64,000 nucleotides of DNA from Arthrobacter sp. StoSoilA2 (lineage in GTDB: Bacteria > Actinomycetota > Actinomycetes > Actinomycetales > Micrococcaceae): NCBI RefSeq assembly GCF_019977195.1, contig NZ_AP024643.1:744001-808000 (forward strand), written 5' to 3'. The position numbers and the translations under genes are program-made. Positions 42,629-51,042 of this stretch are shown here, piece by piece. How positions within the stretch are numbered: the first letter of the stretch is position 1; each line of letters begins with the position of its first letter. The notes beneath the pieces were generated by a model, which did not search any database, was not told where the DNA came from, and saw nothing but the letters and a program-made list of their open reading frames with translations.

Positions 42629-43558
42629 TCAAAGACCCAGGTTGAAGGTGCGGACGGCGTTCCGGATGTCCTCATCTACGAGGTCGGCGTTGATGGCTAT
42701 GGCCGAGGCGGAGCCTTCACCGGCAGCGGTAATGACCTGGGCTCGGGGGTTTGCAACATTGCCGGCGACCCATACGCCGGGAATGGTTGTTTGTCCGTGA
42801 ACGTCCGTGACAGGCCAGCCGTTCTCGTCGATTTCGCAGCCGAGGCGAACGGGAAGCTCGTTGTTTGGGGCAAAGCTGGGCGGCACGAACAGTGCCTTGC
42901 GGGGGACAACGCGGCCGTCATCCATTTGGATTCCGGAGAGCTGGCCGTTCTCGACCAAGACGCGCTCCACTTTGCCTTCGACGATGCCGATGGATCTGGC
43001 GACCAGTTGGGAGCGCTGATCGACCGACAGAGTGTCAGCGGGCGTGAACAGCACTACGTCTTCACTCCACTGGCGGATGATCTGTGCGTAGCGGACTGTG
43101 TCCGGAGAGCCACCCAGGACGCCCAACGGTTGGTCACGTACCTCGTAGCCGTGGCAGTACGGGCAGTGCAATACGTCGCGGGCCCATCGCTCCCGAAGTC
43201 CCGGTATGTCCGGCAGCTCATCAGTGAGGCCCGTTGCGATCAGCAGGCGTCGGGCGGTAACCCGTTGGCCGTGTGCCAGCAGAACCGAGAACGCGGACTC
43301 TCCGCATTGCACGATCTCGCTCACCATGGCGTTCAGGATCTCGCCCCCATATTCCTTGACCTCGTTCCGTCCTGCTGCCAGAAACTCTCCAGGGGGCATG
43401 CCGTCACGGGACAGGAACCCTTGCATGTGGGCAGCGGGAGCGTTGCGCGGCTCCCCGGAGTCCACCACGAGAACGTTCCGGCGTGCCCGTGACAACACCA
43501 GTGCCGCGGACAGGCCGGCAGATCCCCCGCCGATAATGATTACGTCATAGTCGCTCAT
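42629..43558 (-). CDS. NAD(P)/FAD-dependent oxidoreductase, thioredoxin reductase-like
   Basis: 309 residues. FAD motif IIIGGGSAGLSAAL (about 7-20), the redox pair CPYC followed by HGYEVRD (about 130-145), NADPH fold around GVLGGSPDTVRYA, and a C-terminal GVWVAGNVANPRAQVITAAGEG flavin motif. The CxxC matches the thioredoxin reductase fold, but thioredoxin itself is not adjacent. Such low-molecular-weight disulfide reductases are frequent in actinobacteria. It is divergent from an XRE-cupin regulator, which probably controls it. Confidence 0.88.
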   Translation of the reverse strand: MSDYDVIIIGGGSAGLSAALVLSRARRNVLVVDSGEPRNAPAAHMQGFLSRDGMPPGEFLAAGRNEVKEYGGEILNAMVSEIVQCGESAFSVLLAHGQRVTARRLLIATGLTDELPDIPGLRERWARDVLHCPYCHGYEVRDQPLGVLGGSPDTVRYAQIIRQWSEDVVLFTPADTLSVDQRSQLVARSIGIVEGKVERVLVENGQLSGIQMDDGRVVPRKALFVPPSFAPNNELPVRLGCEIDENGWPVTDVHGQTTIPGVWVAGNVANPRAQVITAAGEGSASAIAINADLVDEDIRNAVRTFNLGL

Positions 43559-43635
43559 GTCTTCAAGGCTCCTTGGACTTCCCTACTTCGACAACAAACG
43601 TTGCTGTTTTCGGGAATCTGGCGTTGGATGGGGCC

Positions 43636-44232
43636 ATGGATGACACTGCAACAGTGATCGCATCGGCGCTTGATCAGGTCGGCCCCAGGCTCAAACGATT
43701 GCGTAACCAGCGCAATGTGACCCTGACCAGCCTCGCTGCTACGACCGGTATTTCGAAAAGCACATTGTCCCGGCTGGAGACGGGGCAGCGACGCCCCAGT
43801 TTGGAACTGCTCCTTCCGCTGGCGCACGCCTACCACGTGCCCCTGGATGATCTGGTGGGCGCTCCGGACGTTGGAGATCCCCGGATACGCCTCAAACCAC
43901 GGCAGGCAAACGGGCGGACAGTAGTTCCGCTGACGAGGCACCCTGGGGGAGTCCAGGCCTGGAAGATCGTCATCCCCAACTCGAAGATCGAACCTGAACT
44001 CAAGACCCATGAGGGATATGAGTGGCTCTATGTTCTCTCCGGCCGTATGCGGCTCGTTCTGGGTGACCATGACTTAACTCTTGGGCCCGGTGAGGTGGCC
44101 GAGTTCGACACCCGAGTGCCGCACTGGTTCGGCAGTACGGGCGATCAGTCTGCGGAAGTGCTGAGCCTCTTCGGGCAGCAGGGGGAACGGATGCATGTCC
44201 GTGCCAAGTCCAGCCGGGAGCAAGGGCGCTAG
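43636..44232 (+). CDS. XRE-family transcriptional regulator with C-terminal cupin domain
   Basis: 198 residues from the ATG at 43636; the longer frame from a TTG at 43573 would run into the divergent promoter. The helix-turn-helix is LKRLRNQRNVTLTSLAATTG, then ISKSTLSRLETGQRRPSLEL; the cupin barrel covers HEGYEWLYVLSGRMRLVLGD to PGEVAEFDTRVPHWFG. This layout (HTH plus cupin ligand sensor) is common in regulators of redox and amine metabolism. The divergent reductase at 43558 is the likely target. Confidence 0.87.
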   Translation: MDDTATVIASALDQVGPRLKRLRNQRNVTLTSLAATTGISKSTLSRLETGQRRPSLELLLPLAHAYHVPLDDLVGAPDVGDPRIRLKPRQANGRTVVPLTRHPGGVQAWKIVIPNSKIEPELKTHEGYEWLYVLSGRMRLVLGDHDLTLGPGEVAEFDTRVPHWFGSTGDQSAEVLSLFGQQGERMHVRAKSSREQGR

Positions 44233-44277
44233 CCCAGGCGCAGATCAGATTGGGATAGTGCCCAGAGGCGGGGGGAC

Positions 44278-45210
44278 TCAGTCGAGTGCTTCGCTGAGCT
44301 TCAGCCGGCTACGGTATTCCACGGGCTTGTTGGTGATCGGATCCACGAAGGTGATGCCGCGGGCCAACAACTGAAGTGGCTTGCTGTAATCGTCCGGGGC
44401 TTTGTCCAGCAGGTCCGGGTAGAAGGCGTCGTTGACAATGCCGAGACCGAGCGAGGCCATATGCACGCGGAGCTGGTGCGTCTTACCGGTGTGCGGCTCC
44501 AGTCGGTACAGCGCGCGCTGGTGAGTACCGGCGTCGAACGTTCTTGTCTGTTCGATGCGCGTTTCCGCGTTCGGCAGGCCATCGATAACTTCGGCGAGCA
44601 GATAGCTGCGGGACTTGGTCATGCGGTTGCGGACCACTGTGGGGAACTCGACGGCGGGATAGCCTGCGGCGGGCGTCGCGGCGGACACGCACTCGTATTC
44701 CTTTTGGACTTGTCGCTTCTCGAAGAGGACTTGGTATTTTCCGCGCGTCTCCGGGTTGGTGGAGAGCAGCAGGATGCCGGCGGTCATCCGGTCGAGGCGG
44801 TGCATGGGGATGAGATCCGGGAGATTCAGGAGGTTCCGGAGCCGGACCAGCGCGGATTCCTGGATGTACGTCCCGCCTGGAGTGGTGGGGAGGAAGTGTG
44901 GCTTGTCCACCACGAGGATGTGCTCGTCCTGGTGGAGGATGTTGATTTCCACGGGCAGCCGCGTTTCGGGCGGGAGCGTGCGGTAGTACCAAATGAAGGT
45001 GTGGTCTTCGAGTTTTGTCCCGCGGTCCAGGGGTATGCCGCCCTCGCCCACGATTTCGCCGGCATCGAACCGGTCCTCGATGCCCTGCGGATCAATGTGT
45101 CCCCAGCGATGCATCATGTAGTCCATCGCGGTGTCCCACGGCCCGTCATCCGGGAGGCGCAGGCGGGTCGCGTTTACGCCGTCGCGCACGGGAAGGGGGG
45201 ATTGCATCAC
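44278..45210 (-). CDS. RluA-family pseudouridine synthase
   Basis: 310 residues. The catalytic motif MHRLDRMTAGILLLS carries the active-site Asp, with the lead strand ILVVDKPHFLPTTPGG before it and GKTHQLRVHMASLG after. The N-terminal about 60 residues look S4-like but are weakly conserved. The family isomerises uridine to pseudouridine in rRNA or tRNA; which site is unknown. The start is GTG 45210 followed directly by an ATG; no good Shine-Dalgarno sequence is seen. Confidence 0.9.
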   Translation of the reverse strand: MMQSPLPVRDGVNATRLRLPDDGPWDTAMDYMMHRWGHIDPQGIEDRFDAGEIVGEGGIPLDRGTKLEDHTFIWYYRTLPPETRLPVEINILHQDEHILVVDKPHFLPTTPGGTYIQESALVRLRNLLNLPDLIPMHRLDRMTAGILLLSTNPETRGKYQVLFEKRQVQKEYECVSAATPAAGYPAVEFPTVVRNRMTKSRSYLLAEVIDGLPNAETRIEQTRTFDAGTHQRALYRLEPHTGKTHQLRVHMASLGLGIVNDAFYPDLLDKAPDDYSKPLQLLARGITFVDPITNKPVEYRSRLKLSEALD

Positions 45211-45266
45211 CGGACAATTCTACTGTGGCCCGACAACGCAGTCGCAGACCGACGATAAAAAAGTTC

Positions 45267-45296
45267 TTGACAATAAAATTTGTCGGTAGGCATACT
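45267..45296 (+). promoter_or_regulatory. Sigma-70-type promoter with overlapping palindrome; leaderless transcript likely
   Basis: TTGACA (45267-45272) and CATACT (45291-45296) are 18 bases apart. Transcription would begin about seven bases downstream, at or next to the ATG at 45303, giving a leaderless mRNA, which is common in actinobacteria. GACAA-N6-TTGTC (45269-45284) overlaps the -35 element and is a likely autoregulatory operator for the wHTH protein. Confidence 0.7.
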
Positions 45297-45302
45297 TGAA
45301 GC

Positions 45303-45938
45303 ATGTTGGACATCGAAGTGATTGAGGACGCAGCCGCGGCAGAGGCCTCGCTGGATCCGATCCGCACGCGCATTTTGCAGGAGCTCGCCGAGCCTGGGTC
45401 GGCCACTCAACTGGCCGCCAAGGTAGGGCTACCCCGGCAAAAGGTCAACTATCACCTCAAAGCCCTGGAGCGGCATGGCTTGGTGGAGCTTGTGGAAGAG
45501 CGCCGGAAAGGCAACGTCACCGAGCGCGTCCTCCAGGCGACGGCGGCCTCGTACCTGATCTCGCCCGTCGCGTTGGCGTCGGTCGCCCCGGATCCGCAGC
45601 GTTTCGCCGACAGGTTCTCCGCCTTCTGGCTCCTGGCGCTCGCCTCCCGCACTGTTCAGGAAATGGGCAAACTTATTTCGGGTGCGGCCGCGGCCAAGAA
45701 GAAGCTCGCGAGCTTCGCGATCGACGGCGAAATTACTTTCCGATCAGCGGCGGACCGCGCCGCTTTCGCTGAGGAACTCGGCGTAGCCGTCACGCGCCTC
45801 GTGGATAAATATCACGACGGCGGTGCTACCGCAGTGGCGGGCGGCGCACGAAAGCACCGGCTCGTCGTCGTACTTCATCCCACACTCAAGACGCAGTCAA
45901 CGGAAAAATCAGCAGAAAAGGAACAAGGCAATGACTGA
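45303..45938 (+). CDS. Winged helix-turn-helix (ArsR-like) transcriptional regulator
   Basis: 211 residues. The DNA-binding part is DPIRTRILQELAEPG, SATQLAAKVGLPRQKVNYHL and KALERHGLVELVEERRKGN, a classic wHTH with the recognition helix around PRQKVNYHLKAL. The C-terminal about 120 residues are a helical region that probably senses a ligand. It overlaps the SRPBCC start by eight bases, so the two are coupled, a frequent ArsR/SRPBCC pairing where the second gene product binds the effector. Confidence 0.88.
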   Translation: MLDIEVIEDAAAAEASLDPIRTRILQELAEPGSATQLAAKVGLPRQKVNYHLKALERHGLVELVEERRKGNVTERVLQATAASYLISPVALASVAPDPQRFADRFSAFWLLALASRTVQEMGKLISGAAAAKKKLASFAIDGEITFRSAADRAAFAEELGVAVTRLVDKYHDGGATAVAGGARKHRLVVVLHPTLKTQSTEKSAEKEQGND

Positions 45939-46623
45939 CAACCGGAAATTCGAGATCGTGGCGGACACCGAACTGCCGGGCACTCCTGAGCGGGTGTGGC
46001 AGGCGGTCACCAAGGACACGGCGGCCTGGATGTTTCCCACGGACCAGTGGCCCGACGTGAAGACTGTAGAGGAATATCCCAACCATCTTGTGTCGCGGAT
46101 GGAAGGTCCCAACGGTTGGTTCAACCAATTGGAGCATGTCCTGGAGCCTGTGGAGGGTGGCCGGGCAAAGCTCCACTATGTCCACAGCGGCATCTTTGAC
46201 GACAACTGGGACGAACAGTACGACGGCGCCAGCAAGCACACGGAGTTCTACCTCCACACCCTGGGCCAGTATCTGCAGTACTTCGATGGGCAGCCCGTGG
46301 TCTTCACGGATATCCAGGCGCCTGCTTCGTCGCAGACTCCCGACGGATTTGTGCAACTGAAAAAGGCCTTGGCCGTGGACGGCGTGGAAGCCGGTACGCC
46401 ATTTGAGGTGGACGTCGACGGCGTAGGCCGGCTGAGTGGCGAGGTGGACTTCTCCAACGAGAACTTCCTGGGCTTGCGCACCGCAGATACGCTCTTCCGA
46501 TTCTTCGGTAGGAACGCTTTTGGTGCACCGGTAGGAATGACCGTGCATGAATTCGGTGGCTCGGGAGACTCCGAGCTGACGGCGAAGGCGTGGGGTGCGT
46601 TTCTGGAGAAGGTTTACGCGTAG
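45931..46623 (+). CDS. SRPBCC domain protein coupled to an ArsR-like regulator
   Basis: 230 residues from the ATG at 45931 (AAGGA upstream, overlap with the wHTH stop). The fold opens with VADTELPGTPERVWQAVT and continues with the WMFPTDQWP loop, the FNQLEHVLEPVEGGRAKLHY strand pair and a late helix FYLHTLGQYLQYF; a second half again has a helix-grip pattern. Presumed to bind a hydrophobic or toxic compound; its exact role is unknown. It precedes a 54-base palindromic terminator. Confidence 0.82.
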   Translation: MTDNRKFEIVADTELPGTPERVWQAVTKDTAAWMFPTDQWPDVKTVEEYPNHLVSRMEGPNGWFNQLEHVLEPVEGGRAKLHYVHSGIFDDNWDEQYDGASKHTEFYLHTLGQYLQYFDGQPVVFTDIQAPASSQTPDGFVQLKKALAVDGVEAGTPFEVDVDGVGRLSGEVDFSNENFLGLRTADTLFRFFGRNAFGAPVGMTVHEFGGSGDSELTAKAWGAFLEKVYA

Positions 46624-46639
46624 GGGTTTCCCGCCCAAC

Positions 46640-46693
46640 TGACTGGCAGTAGTTGTTGTTCCCAGCGCTGGGAACAACAACTACTGCCAGTCA
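46640..46693. terminator. 54-base perfect palindrome between convergent genes
   Basis: Bases 46640-46666 and 46667-46693 are exact complements: 27 pairs with the axis in CCCAGC-GCTGGG and no unpaired loop beyond the turn. It lies between the stops of the SRPBCC gene and the TetR gene, so it can terminate both strands. The exact symmetry over 27 bases is unusual for a simple terminator. Confidence 0.75.
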
Positions 46694-46701
46694 CTTTGCG
46701 T

Positions 46702-47277
46702 TTACGGGGCCCACGCGCGGGCGACACCGTCCAATGCTGCCTCGTAGATTCCCGCCCAATCCGTGCCATGGTTGTCCACTTGCGCCAGCTCCAGGCTGAC
46801 CAAGCCGTGAACTTGCCCCCAAATCGACATGGCCACGGTAGCGGGGTCGTCTTGTCGGAGCCCTCCCGCTTGCTGCGCCTTGGTGACCGCCTCCACCAGG
46901 GGAAGCATGGAGGCTGAGGCGACCTCCGGCGTCGGGCTGCAATCAACATAGGCCGCCAGTGCGCCGCCGAACATCAGCCGGTAAAGGGCTGGATGCTGCA
47001 AGGCCCACTCGCGGTATGCGCTGCCCAGGCCGCGGAGTCCGTCTTTTGCCGCAGCCTGCTGGGACTCCCCAAAGGAGCGAAAACCGTCGTCGACGGCGGC
47101 CGTCAGGAGTTGCGCTTTCCCACCGAAGAGCGAGTAGATCGCAGAGGTGGACGTGTCTGCGGCTGTGGCAACATCGCGGAGAGTGACACGCGCGGGGCCT
47201 TCACGGTCCACAAGTTCGGCGGTCACTACAAGGAGCCGTTGCTGGACGTGCTGATCGTGAACTATGGGTCTTGCCAT
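46702..47277 (-). CDS. TetR/AcrR-family transcriptional regulator
   Basis: 191 residues from the ATG at 47277. The helix-turn-helix is TLRDVATAADTSTSAIYSLF, followed by the ligand-binding helices (FRSFGESQQAAAKDGL...). An open frame extending upstream to 47568 would cross its own operator and the divergent promoter, so it is rejected. TetR proteins repress their neighbours until an effector binds. The operator at 47288-47323 lies between it and the DUF4188 gene, which it probably controls. Confidence 0.9.
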   Translation of the reverse strand: MARPIVHDQHVQQRLLVVTAELVDREGPARVTLRDVATAADTSTSAIYSLFGGKAQLLTAAVDDGFRSFGESQQAAAKDGLRGLGSAYREWALQHPALYRLMFGGALAAYVDCSPTPEVASASMLPLVEAVTKAQQAGGLRQDDPATVAMSIWGQVHGLVSLELAQVDNHGTDWAGIYEAALDGVARAWAP

Positions 47278-47287
47278 ACGTCCAAGT

Positions 47288-47323
47288 GTTTCATAACATT
47301 GTTTCATAACAACGTTATGAAAC
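47288..47323. promoter_or_regulatory. TetR operator with three half-sites
   Basis: GTTTCATAAC occurs at 47288-47297 and 47301-47310, and its complement GTTATGAAAC at 47314-47323, each 13 bases apart. The last two form a perfect inverted repeat with a three-base centre. It lies between the divergent tetR and DUF4188 starts and would also hide promoter elements of both. Confidence 0.85.
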
Positions 47324-47356
47324 CGGGAATCCCGAATTCCCCACCAAAGGAGTGAC

Positions 47357-47860
47357 ATGGCACAGGAGATCTTTCCCGGCCGTTTTACGGCGGACATCGG
47401 GCGCGAAACAGTGACCGTCTTCCTGATCGGGATGCGCGCCAACCGGTGGTGGAAGATGGGCAAGGTGGGGCGGGTGGCATCAGCCATGCCTACGATGATG
47501 CGACATCTGGCCGCCAATCCCGAGGCAGGGTTGCTCGGCAGCGAGCAGTGGTTTGGGCGCACCACCATCCTGCTCAGTTATTGGGAAAGTCCTGAGCATC
47601 TGAGGCGCTTTGCCGCGGACCGCGATTCGCCACACCTGGGGCCATGGCGGAAGTTCATGAAGGAAATTGCCGGCAGTGGCGACATCGGGGTCTGGCACGA
47701 GACGTACCAGGTACCGGCGTCGGGCATTGAAGTGGTGTACAACGGGATGCCGCTTTTTGGCCTGGCCAAGGCAACTTCCCATGTTCCCGTCGGCCCGGGC
47801 AGCAACACGGCGAAGCAGCGCATGGGCTCAGCTGCCCGGACCTCAACGGCGGGCGCCTAG
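47357..47860 (+). CDS. DUF4188 (monooxygenase-like) protein
   Basis: 167 residues with AAAGGAG before the ATG. Landmarks are the FLIGMRANRWWKMGK opening and LLSYWESPEHLRRFAADRDSPHL, a pattern of the dimeric alpha/beta-barrel superfamily and DUF4188. The C-terminal tail is short and disordered. It is divergent from tetR across an operator, so expression is likely inducible. It ends inside the convergent MocR gene by four bases. The family has been annotated monooxygenase-like; activity here is unproven. Confidence 0.82.
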   Translation: MAQEIFPGRFTADIGRETVTVFLIGMRANRWWKMGKVGRVASAMPTMMRHLAANPEAGLLGSEQWFGRTTILLSYWESPEHLRRFAADRDSPHLGPWRKFMKEIAGSGDIGVWHETYQVPASGIEVVYNGMPLFGLAKATSHVPVGPGSNTAKQRMGSAARTSTAGA

Positions 47861-49311
47861 GCGATTGCGACGGCGGCCGGCCGCTCGGTCTTCAGGGTCC
47901 GGCGGAGTTGGGGCGAGGCGTCGAGCTTCTGCTGGGCGGCATGCAGTCCACTGACGGCGAATTCGAGTTGCGCGGGCGGCAGGGTGTAGGGGACGCGCAG
48001 GTAATGCTCGAAAGCTCCGCCGACTCCGAAGCGTGGTCCGGCCGCCAACCGTAGCCCGAAATCCGGCGCCAGCACAGTGAGGGCGGTGCTGCAGGCGCTG
48101 GGCAGGCGGCACCAAACCGTGAGCCCGCCGCGGGGCCGTTCCACTTCCCATTCCGGCAGGTGTTCTGCAAGCAAGGCCAGCAGCGATTCCCGATTGTGCC
48201 GCAACTGGTCCAGGCGGGCGTCGAGCGGTTCCGCGAAGGACCTGACCAATCGTGCGGCGGCCAACTGCTCAACCACTGGTCCGCCCAGGTCCATGGTGGT
48301 CCTCGTCGCCACGAACCGGGTGATCATCTCCTCCTCCGCCCGGATCCAGCCCGTTCTGAGTCCCGCCCAGTGGGATTTGCTGAGCGAACCGATCGAAACC
48401 ACGCTGGGATTGAAGGCGGACATCGGCGAGGTCCGGACGCCGTCGAGGTTCAACCCCCGCAACGTCTCGTCCACCACCAGAACCGTTCCGGCGGCAGCGG
48501 CCGCCCGGGCCAAGCGGCGGCGCTGCAGGTCCGACATGATGCGCCCGGTCGGGTTGTGGAAATCGGGCACAAGGTAGGCCATTGCGGGGCGCTGATGGTT
48601 CATTGTGGAGACCATCGCATCAACGTCCCAAGCAGGTGAGGCGTGGGGCGGTAACGGCACGGGAAGCACTTTGCAGCCGGCTGCCCGGATGGCGTCCAAG
48701 GCATTGGGATACGTGGGGTGTTCCACCAGAACCCTGTCCTGCTTTCCCACCAGCGTATGGAGAACGATGTTGAGGGCGTGCTGTGCGCCGGACGTCACCA
48801 GGATCTGATCCGGGGTGGTGGGCACACCTTCCGAGGCGTATTTCCCAGCGATCGCCTGACGCAATGCCTGAACTCCAAGGGCGTCGTACCCGAAGCCGGG
48901 GAGCAACGCAGGCAGTTCGGTGAGGGCGTCAGCGAATGCCCGGTGGACAACTTCGCCGGCGGCCGGAAGTGATGCGTAGGCCAGGTCCAGGAGTCCCTCG
49001 GGCGCGGCAAGGCCCGGAATGCTCACAGGTGCGGCGCGGTGAGGGATGCTCGTCCTGCCACGGCTGCCCTGGCCCGAGGTGAGAAAACCTTGCTCGCGCA
49101 GGCTCGCATAGGCCGCGGTGACAGTGGTGCGGCTTAGGCCGAGGGTCTGCGCCAGCGCCCGCTCGCTGGGGAGCGCGACGTCAAGCGGGATGCGCCCATC
49201 CATGACCAGCAGGCGCACGACGTCGGCCAGCTCCCGGTAGGCGGGCAGGGCGCCGTTGTTCCAAGAGCCCAGGAGACGGACGAGTGCGGTGGGATTCAGT
49301 GAGCCGGGCAT
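47857..49311 (-). CDS. MocR/PdxR-type regulator (GntR HTH fused to aminotransferase-like domain)
   Basis: 484 residues. N-terminal GntR winged helix (about 20-85: LPAYRELADVVRLLVMDGRI, ALPSERALAQTLGLSRTTV) is followed by a fold-type I PLP domain. Lys is in IGSLSKSHWAGLRTGW; other landmarks are VTSGAQHALNIVL, PDFHNPTGRIM and VVDETLRGLNLDG. Such regulators bind PLP or an amino acid derivative. It is divergent from yczE, and in Bacillus and others YczR (MocR) regulates a neighbouring YczE membrane protein; that is the obvious parallel. Confidence 0.9.
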   Translation of the reverse strand: MPGSLNPTALVRLLGSWNNGALPAYRELADVVRLLVMDGRIPLDVALPSERALAQTLGLSRTTVTAAYASLREQGFLTSGQGSRGRTSIPHRAAPVSIPGLAAPEGLLDLAYASLPAAGEVVHRAFADALTELPALLPGFGYDALGVQALRQAIAGKYASEGVPTTPDQILVTSGAQHALNIVLHTLVGKQDRVLVEHPTYPNALDAIRAAGCKVLPVPLPPHASPAWDVDAMVSTMNHQRPAMAYLVPDFHNPTGRIMSDLQRRRLARAAAAAGTVLVVDETLRGLNLDGVRTSPMSAFNPSVVSIGSLSKSHWAGLRTGWIRAEEEMITRFVATRTTMDLGGPVVEQLAAARLVRSFAEPLDARLDQLRHNRESLLALLAEHLPEWEVERPRGGLTVWCRLPSACSTALTVLAPDFGLRLAAGPRFGVGGAFEHYLRVPYTLPPAQLEFAVSGLHAAQQKLDASPQLRRTLKTERPAAVAIA

Positions 49312-49315
49312 GGGA

Positions 49316-49358
49316 CCAGTATTCCAAACTGGCTATGGAATGCAAGGCCAGTTTTCCA
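49316..49358. promoter_or_regulatory. Repeated MocR half-sites in the divergent promoter
   Basis: CCAGTATTCCA (49316-49326), CTGGCTATGGAA (49329-49340, inverted) and CCAGTTTTCCA (49348-49358) share one motif in alternating orientation. They begin five bases from the mocR start and end 13 bases before the yczE-like ATG. Such arrays of direct and inverted half-sites are usual for MocR binding. Confidence 0.7.
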
Positions 49359-49371
49359 CGACCATGGTTAC

Positions 49372-50064
49372 ATGATGACCCGAAGAATCACACAACTCCT
49401 GATCGGCCTCGCGATGTACGGCATCTCCCTGGCCATGTTTATCCGCGCCGGGCTTGGCCTGGATCCCTGGGACGTCTTCCACCAGGGCCTTTCGGAAAAG
49501 ACTGGCTTCAGCATTGGTGTTGTGGTGATCGCGGTCAGCTTCCTCGTCCTCCTCCTCTGGATCCCGCTGCGGCAAATGCCCGGGATCGGAACGCTGGCGA
49601 ACGCAGTGCTGGTGGGGGTCTTCGCTGATCTGGGTCTGTGGCTCATCCCGGAGTTCTCACATCTGGGCGGGCAAATTGCCATGCTGGCCGGCGCCGTGAT
49701 CCTCAACGGAATCGCCTCGGCTTGCTACATCGGAGCACGCCTCGGCCCGGGAGCCCGCGATGGCCTCATGACGGGACTGGTTCGCCGAACAGGCTGGTCC
49801 GTCCGCCTGGTCCGGACGGGAATTGAAGTAGTAGTCCTCGCCGTGGGCTTCCTGCTGGGTGGCTCCGTTGGTGTGGGTACGGTGGTTTACGCGCTGGCAA
49901 TCGGCCCGATCGTGCAGGTGCTCCTGCCGAAGTTCATGGTGCCGGAGCCAGCTAAGACCTTGGAACCGGCCAAGGTCCCGGAAACGGCAAACGTCCCGGA
50001 AACGGCCAACGCGACCACCCACGCGGAAGCCGTGGAGGCCGCGCCGGCCGCGCCAGCTGCCTGA
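49372..50064 (+). CDS. YczE/YitT-like membrane protein
   Basis: 230 residues with five to six membrane helices. The motif AGLGLDPWDVFHQGLSEKTG near residues 24-43 is typical of YczE. The C-terminal about 40 residues form a low-complexity Pro/Ala/Thr tail with repeated EPAKTLEPAK and PETANVPETAN units, not part of the usual core. Transport or anchor function is unknown. Regulation is presumably by the divergent MocR protein. Confidence 0.86.
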   Translation: MMTRRITQLLIGLAMYGISLAMFIRAGLGLDPWDVFHQGLSEKTGFSIGVVVIAVSFLVLLLWIPLRQMPGIGTLANAVLVGVFADLGLWLIPEFSHLGGQIAMLAGAVILNGIASACYIGARLGPGARDGLMTGLVRRTGWSVRLVRTGIEVVVLAVGFLLGGSVGVGTVVYALAIGPIVQVLLPKFMVPEPAKTLEPAKVPETANVPETANATTHAEAVEAAPAAPAA

Positions 50065-50097
50065 CGAACGGCCAGCAGCTTGGTCGTCTGGAATCCG

Positions 50098-51042
50098 TCA
50101 GTCCTTGATGGCTCCAAGCGAAAGACCCGATTGCCAATAACGCTGGAGGCTGAGGAAGGCCGCGATCAGTGGAACGATCATCAGTAGTGAGCCGGTAATG
50201 ACCAAATTCTGGATGAGCTCGCCATTCCCTGCCGTGGAGCCCAGCTTGTTCCACTGGTTAATTCCGATCGTTAGCGGGTACCAGGCTGGGTCCTTAAGCA
50301 TGATGAGCGGCAGGAAGTAGTTGTTCCAGATTGAGACGAACGAGAAAAGCAGCACGGTGACTGTTGCGGGCGCAAGCAGGGGAAAAGCGATCTGCAGGAA
50401 GATGCGCAGTTCCCCGGCGCCGTCGATCCGCGCTGCCTCGATCAATCCGTTGGGCACGGCCTGATCGGAAAATACCCACATAAGGTACAGGCCAAAGGGG
50501 TTGATGAAGGAAGGGATCAGGACGGCCCACGGCGTGTTGGTTATTCCGAGCTGGGCAAAGAGCAGGAATTGCGGAATGGCAAGTGCTATGCCGGGAACAG
50601 AAATGGAACCGAGCACGATGAGAAGGAATACGCGTCTGCCCACGAAGTCGTGCTTCGCGAGCGCATAGCCTCCCAAGGCGGCAAGGAACGTCGACACCAG
50701 TGCGCCGGCTACAACGTAAAGAATGGTATTCAGCAGCCAACGCGAAAAGATGCCGTCCTGGAAGGTGAACACCTGGACGATGTTGTCCCACAACGCGAAC
50801 CGTTCGCCGAAGCCCAGCCCGAATGAGGAAACGAAATCTCCCTGCGACTTGGTGGCATTTATCACGAGCCAAGCCATGGGAATGAGACAGTAAAGCGCGA
50901 ACAGCCCGGTCACAAGGGTCAGGGACGTGCTCTTCCTCGGGTTGGCCAGCGTGTACAAAGTCTTCTGGCGCCGCAGGGGAGCTTGGGGCGTAGGTGTTGC
51001 CCGGTCTGTCACTGGTGCAATGGGGCTACTTGTTGAGGACAT
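50098..51042 (-). CDS. Carbohydrate ABC transporter permease (MalG-like)
   Basis: 314 residues, six membrane segments. The EAA loop is EAARIDGAGELRIFLQIAFP. It overlaps the upstream permease by 17 bases. It is the third gene in the sugar importer; binding protein and first permease lie upstream. No ATP-binding subunit is encoded here, so the importer probably borrows a shared MsiK-like ATPase from elsewhere in the genome, as is common in actinobacterial CUT1 systems. Confidence 0.92.
   Translation of the reverse strand: MSSTSSPIAPVTDRATPTPQAPLRRQKTLYTLANPRKSTSLTLVTGLFALYCLIPMAWLVINATKSQGDFVSSFGLGFGERFALWDNIVQVFTFQDGIFSRWLLNTILYVVAGALVSTFLAALGGYALAKHDFVGRRVFLLIVLGSISVPGIALAIPQFLLFAQLGITNTPWAVLIPSFINPFGLYLMWVFSDQAVPNGLIEAARIDGAGELRIFLQIAFPLLAPATVTVLLFSFVSIWNNYFLPLIMLKDPAWYPLTIGINQWNKLGSTAGNGELIQNLVITGSLLMIVPLIAAFLSLQRYWQSGLSLGAIKD

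Noticed and set aside
43573..43635. Earlier TTG start for the XRE-cupin protein
   Set aside because: Lies in the divergent promoter gap; ATG 43636 fits the domain start better.
47278..47568. 97-residue N-terminal extension of the TetR protein
   Set aside because: It would cover the operator and divergent promoter, and antisense to the DUF4188 gene; ATG 47277 gives the usual TetR length.
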